The notes under the pieces: model-generated | What the model saw: only the letters and a program-made list of their open reading frames with translations | Told to the model about the DNA's origin: nothing | The model's database searches: none | Program-made: the position numbers and the translations under genes | Shown: one piece after another, positions 59,712 through 64,000 of the stretch | Layout of the letters: each line of letters starts with the position of its first letter | Position numbering within the stretch: position 1 is the stretch's first letter | From: Charina bottae | Taxonomy: Eukaryota; Chordata; Lepidosauria; Squamata; Charinaidae | Direction: 5' to 3' | Length of the DNA stretch: 64,000 nt | NCBI GenBank assembly: GCA_023362775.1 | Contig: JALMGJ010000002.1 | Location: forward strand, 104,823,981-104,887,980

Positions 59712-59744
59712 AGAGTGATACAGTGGTGCTTACAAGTAACAAGA

Positions 59745-60040
59745 TGAAGCTGGAACAGCTTAGCTTCTCAGCAATACTAGATAATTATTAAGATCTAAAA
59801 GGTATTCATATTCTTTGGGCATGTGATTCAAATAAAGGATGAACCAGAAAAAAAAAAGATTATGCTAGAAGAAGAGAAAGACATCATCAGATAAGGTAGA
59901 TGGATAGGATCAAAGAATGTATGAAAATATCCTTGGAAGTGCTACAAGTTACTATTAAAGAGAGATCTAGAGGACAAACTTTTGTCCATGTAGTCAACAA
60001 AAGTTTAACCCAGTATGATGGCACCTAACTAAAATATGTT
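59745..60040 (+). mobile_element. RTE-type LINE 3' relic
   Basis: Conceptual translation gives FFGHVIQIKDEPEKKKIMLE, then RWIGSIKECMKISLEVLQ and a terminal NKSLTQYDGT block, matching the RTE C-terminus (YFGHLMR, LEKTLMLG, RWLDSI). The DNA end GATGGCACCTAAC resembles the RTE relic at 44685. Confidence 0.65.
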
Positions 60041-61568
60041 TACCAATCGAAGAGAATATATTTATAAATACTGTTCCATGGATTTAAGGTATTATGTGAC
60101 TTAGACCCTGTGTAATACAATATAATATTCACCAGTGCCTGTAGAAATCATACATCTGTCATTATTGATTTGTATAGTGAAAATTTTCAGAGAATCAGTA
60201 GAATTACAAAACTTGCTGTTTGCTTGTCTGAAGAAGAGATATGATCTGTTCTTTTGCGCTCAGAACTTTTTTTGCAACCAAATCAAATCAAAGAACCAAA
60301 TCCAGTCATTTCAGTTGGTACATGTAATGAAAGAGAAAAAGCAGACTGTGCCTCTATTTGCCACAGTGCACATAAAGAAAAATAGCAATTATTTTGCCCT
60401 AATTTTTATTCAGCAGCAACATGTTCTTCAGATCTGTATTGTATCCTTATAGTTAGATCTGGCACATTTAAAAGAGAAAATTGAAATGCTTACAAATTAC
60501 TATGAAATTGAATGCTGACTGACATTGTTGTTATATCCATAATTGCTGCTGATTAAAGTGGTAATTATGAAGTGGAATGTTTAATGGAGAACCAGCTTGT
60601 GGATTTTAATACCTCTGTTCTCTGATAATTGTTACTGTTTATATGCTACCTGGTAATTTGAAATTGAGAGAATAATACTGAAAGGAGCCAAACAGTTTAA
60701 CAGAAAACTTAATCCCACATAAGCCAGGATTCATTAAAACAAAAGTACAGCTTTGTTTAACACACCATAGATGAAAATCTTCCACTTTAGTATTTTCTCA
60801 AAAGATATATAACTTGTAATGGTTTTTCCGTTGTGATTTTCACATCTAGAATAATGATATCAAATAATCAGCAGTGTCAAATAATAACTTACATAATAAA
60901 TTCTTAACTGGTTTCAGGAAAAAAAGACAAGCAACACCTATGATTGAAATATGCAAGGGAACCTCAGTTTTCCTAAGGATCTCTCTACACCTGCTGTATA
61001 TGTTTGATTTAAAAATAAATGTTTTATCTTTAATCACACTGAGGTTGACACGGTTTAAAATGTAATCCAAATATTTATTTTTTATTTCACAATATTAAAG
61101 ATTTAAACATATTTTGACCCACAGTCAAACCCATTGTACTTTTCTCTCTTAACCTTGAATTACAACAGTTTAGCCTCAACATCATGTGATTTTTCTATTT
61201 ATTTAGTTATTCTAAATATGGACATTAAAGCCACACTGTTAACAATTAGTGGATTAGAATAAACATAATGGGGATTTTAGATTTAGATAGATTTGCTACA
61301 TCTTCTTCAAATCCTGTATTTAAAATGATGATTCCCCTTCACCCCCAAGAGAAATTTTAATTTTGACCCAAGGGGAGATAATTAGGTGAAACAATGATGA
61401 GCACTGGTTGATTACTGAACATTTGATAATTCCCCACTGACCATGGAAGCTGTCTATTGTAAGATATGATGCAGGAATTGAAATTGAATGAACCCAAGTT
61501 ACTTAACAACTGAAACAAAGAACAACATATTCTCTTTCTTATTCCACATACAGAAGATGACACTAATA

Positions 61569-61865
61569 CAGAGCTTTCCAAACTGTGTGTCGCAACACAA
61601 AAGTGTGTCGCCACACCACCTGGAAGCGGCGGCGCGTGCGTGCACGGCGGCAGCAGCAGCAGCGCGGGATCAGTGCTTCCGCGTTTTAGCGGCTGCTGCT
61701 GCTGCTGCTGCTGTGCGCGCGTGCGCCGCCGCACGCCCCCCGCGCTGCCGCCGTGCGCACGCCGCTGCACACACCCCGGGCCGCCGCCATGCACGCGTGC
61801 GCCGCCACCGCACTGCCGCCGCCGCTGCTGGTGTGTCGCCAGCGGCGGCACTTTGGAAAGCCCTG
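61569..61865. mobile_element. GC-rich hAT MITE, copy 3, with perfect TSD
   Basis: Ends CAGAGCTTTCCAAACTG and ACTTTGGAAAGCCCTG; perfect 8-bp duplication CACTAATA (61561-61568, 61866-61873). The outer ~60 bp on each side closely matches copy 2 (GTGTGTCGCCAGCGGCGGCA at the right end). The core differs and has CAG and CTG triplet runs (about 61646-61712). Confidence 0.93.
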
Positions 61866-61904
61866 CACTAATAGATAATTCTGGCAATGAATTATGTTGA
61901 ATCT

Positions 61905-62200
61905 TCTGCCACATCCATGGGTACTGAGATCCAGATGGCTCCCACCCTGTTGGTTTTCCAGAGGGCTATAAAGACCTGGCTTAGCCTTGGGCTAAGGTGG
62001 CTGGAGCCCCCTCCACTGGATGTTCGATGTTAGGTGGGATATTTTGGGTGTCTGCTGGGTTCATCATCATGTTATTTCTTTTTTTCCCCTAGTTTGATTT
62101 TGTTGTTAGTTGTTTCTTATCTTTTGGTGTATTGTGAGCCACCCAGAGGTAAGGAGACAGGCAACTTCAAGTCTTAATTAATCAATCAATCAATTAATTA
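61905..62200 (+). mobile_element. L2-type LINE 3' end
   Basis: Starts with a degenerate coding end (TTCCAGAGGGCTATAAAGAC, compatible with an L2 FRKGLKTW motif), then 3' UTR, then GTGAGCCACCCAGAG, GAGACAGGCAACTTCAAG and an AATCAATCAATTAATTAA tail. Confidence 0.65.
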
Positions 62201-62930
62201 AATGCATACCGTGCAGTATAGGGCAGCTCATGTGGCATACATAGCTCTGTTCACCAGTCTCTTTCTAGAAACCCCTGACATTTGCTGCTCATTCTGCCTG
62301 ATAGCTTGTTACATGTTGTTCAAATTTTCATCTTTCAGTGACCGTTCATTAAATAAGATAACATTTAAAAAGCTACTTCAAGGAAGGTGGGAACTAGAAT
62401 ATTAGGTACTGGATGGAATTAAAATCTTTTCCCTGATAATTCTAGAGTTTGTTTTGTGTATGTCTGTTTGTGTGTGTGTGTGTTTGGTAGAAATTATGGC
62501 AAAGTTCCTGATTTAGACTTAACTATGAATTTTGCAAGCAAGTCTCATAGAAAATATTACAAATACCAGGGAATACTAGCTTTTCTCTCTGTAACTCCCA
62601 AATTCTTTTCCCCTTCCTAATTCTTTTAAAATTCAATCTACATAGTTGGCCAGATGGTTAAAAGAAGCATATCCTGTGAGAGGGAAAGGGAGGGTAATAA
62701 AGAGGCTGAATGACCAGAAAACCATATTTGATATAAAATGTTCATTCTGCTGAGGACAACTGTGGAGAAAATAATTCAAAATAAACCTATTTATCCATTC
62801 ATGAAAATCTCCCAGCTCATGTCTATGTCAATTTTATATGGGGGAGGAGAACATGTTTTGCATTTGAAAAAAAAGGTATTCCATCCACCTGTCTGTAGCT
62901 TGAATCAAGTCAACTGGGTTTCTATTTTCT

Positions 62931-62985
62931 CAGTGGAAACGTTTTGCTCCTTATCCAAGGAGCTTCTTCAGTCTGAGCAAAGTTG
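62931..62985 (-). ncRNA. Hammerhead-ribozyme-like relic, left arm
   Basis: Reverse-complement twin of the motif at 63491-63544: on the minus strand CTGAAGA, A, hairpin GCTCCTT-GGAT-AAGGAGC, AAAA, C, GTT. Confidence 0.45.
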
Positions 62986-63490
62986 GTAAGGGAATCCTAA
63001 ATATGTTTCTAGGTAGCTGTGTGACCTTACACCTGGGGTCATGGTTATATTGAGATGTTATTTTAAGTCCTTTTATCATCTAAAGGAGGATCGTTAAGAT
63101 CACCATGCTGCTGTTGAGCTTGTGAAATGGTCTTAATCTTCCTAGGCACAGAAGACAAAGCCGGGAGAAAGATGGGAGAAAGATTGTGCCTGAGGCCCCC
63201 ACCTCTATTCAAGGAAGGATTTTCCAAGTTGGCATAAAACTTGGAAAATCCTTCCTTGAATAGAGGTGGGGGCCTCAGGCACAATCTTTCTCCCATCTTT
63301 CTCCCGGCTTTGTCTTCTGTGCCTAGGAAGATTAAGACCATTTCACAAGCTCAACAGCAGCATGGTGATCTTAACGATCCTCCTTTAGATGATAAAAGGA
63401 CTTAAAATAACATCTCAATATAACCATGACCTAGCCCCAGGTGTAAGGTCACACAGCTACCTAGAAACATATTTAGGATTCCCTTACCAA

Positions 63491-63544
63491 CTTTGCTCAG
63501 ACTGAAGAAGCTCCTTGGATAAGGAGCAAAACGTTTCCACTGAG
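63491..63544 (+). ncRNA. Hammerhead-ribozyme-like relic, right arm
   Basis: CTGAAGA at 63502-63508, one unpaired A, a perfect 7-bp hairpin GCTCCTT-GGAT-AAGGAGC (63510-63527), AAAA at 63528-63531 (consensus GAAA), C, GTT at 63533-63535. Stem I can form from C63496-A63499 with T63541-G63544 and from G63500-A63501 with T63536-C63537, leaving a 3-nt bulge. GAAA to AAAA should remove activity. Confidence 0.5.
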
Positions 63545-64000
63545 AAAATAGAAACCCAGTTGACATGATTCAAGCTACAGACAATTCCACCTGGATGACT
63601 GAGAACCTTCATAGACATATCCATCCACCTGTTCCTTACACTGTTTAAGTGCATAATTCTATTTCATGTTCCAATCCTAGAGGCTGGCTATATAGAGTCT
63701 AATAAACATAGGACCACCATGCCAGGAATAATAAAACTGGTCAAAACATAGACCTTGAAATAGGATATTGTTACGAATGAAAATTCAGAAATAGCTTGAT
63801 TCCCCTTTGTGCGGTCTAATTCTATCTAGAAATGGATCTTTTCTCATACCTGTTCTAAATGTAATCTATCTTTAAAACATTCTTCACATTGAAAATTCAG
63901 AACTTTTCAGGAAAGGTCAGCTTCCTTATCTTTTCCTCTGGCAATAAAGGATTTTTCTTATTCTCATTAGCTCCTATCTTCTAATTCCTTACTAAATTAC

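Larger units (their letters stand above)
62890..63583. repeat. 694-bp near-perfect palindrome with hammerhead-like cores in both arms
   Basis: Two arms of about 345 bp are reverse complements around a 7-bp loop at 63231-63237 (stem TTTCCAAGTT/AACTTGGAAA). Differences I can see by eye are one substitution near the outer end and a 5-bp CTAGG-type insertion in the right arm near 63430, so the arms are young or homogenised. The arms carry CTGAAGA plus a hairpin (right arm, + strand; left arm, - strand). A Penelope-like origin is inferred. No RT is visible. Confidence 0.93.
48376..64000 (+). other. SLIT3: SLIT3 intron (partial, runs off right edge)
   Basis: At least 15.6 kb from GTAAGT with no recognisable acceptor-exon for the D4 repeats. 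It holds the most recent insertions in the window: a SINE split by a solo LTR, foldback elements, an LTR, a BovB fragment, two GC-rich MITEs and an L1-like insertion. A (GT)n run lies near 62465-62480. Nothing is recognised in 48400-49660, 49740-51820, 52780-54740, 56770-57950, 60050-61560 or 62210-62880. Confidence 0.85.

Noticed and set aside
61357..61914. Open frames of 127-185 codons on both strands
   Set aside because: Same cause as above: GC-rich MITE copy 3, with frames running across its ends into intron sequence.

Overview
The window is vertebrate nuclear DNA. It is AT-rich, with long spliceosomal introns, GT-AG splice sites and many retroposons. The repeat set points to a squamate reptile: an intact BovB (RTE) LINE, Sauria-type tRNA SINEs, a second tRNA SINE with a BovB-like tail, 5S rRNA-derived SINEs, L2 and RTE relics and hAT MITEs. 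The Sauria SINE variants look most like those I know from snakes, but I cannot fix the species.

The only host protein gene seen is SLIT3, on the + strand. Eight internal exons lie at 8169-8312, 10673-10836, 23636-23786, 24842-24916, 37303-37446, 38846-38989, 43239-43402 and 48243-48375. Their codon phases join without a gap. Together they encode the last part of leucine-rich-repeat domain D2 (two LRRs and the C-cap), all of D3 (N-cap, five LRRs, C-cap) and the N-cap of D4. D2 is the Robo-binding domain in the Slit family and D4 is the dimerisation and heparan-sulphate-binding domain. Earlier exons lie left of the window. The next exon is not found in the last 15.6 kb.

The third intron in view (10837-23635) carries the mir-218-2 hairpin at about 19168-19252, on the same strand as SLIT3. 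This arrangement is known from other vertebrates and confirms SLIT3 rather than SLIT2.

The rest is intron. From left to right: a BovB open to the left edge (1-2109); L2-like tails and a Sauria SINE (2.8-6.9 kb); an inverted repeat with a hammerhead-like core (9.3 kb); a LINE relic (12.8-13.6 kb); mir-218-2; three BovB-tailed SINE copies (15.3, 21.1, 22.7 kb); RTE-like and L2 relics (28.1-32.9 kb); Sauria SINEs (34.9, 36.1 kb); hAT MITEs (39.2, 40.6, 44.1, 46.6, 54.8, 56.4, 61.6 kb); an RTE relic (44.7-46.2 kb); a Sauria SINE split by a solo LTR (51.8-52.4 kb); a second hammerhead-bearing inverted repeat (52.5 kb); an LTR with a purine tract (55.3-55.8 kb); a BovB 3' fragment (56.0 kb); an internally deleted L1-like insertion (58.1-59.7 kb); and a 694-bp near-perfect palindrome with hammerhead-like cores in both arms (62.9-63.6 kb).

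The most unusual material is the set of foldback elements carrying the order CUGANGA, hairpin, GAAA, NUH. I read these as Penelope-like-element ribozyme relics. Second is a GC-rich hAT MITE family whose three copies each keep a perfect 8-bp target duplication.
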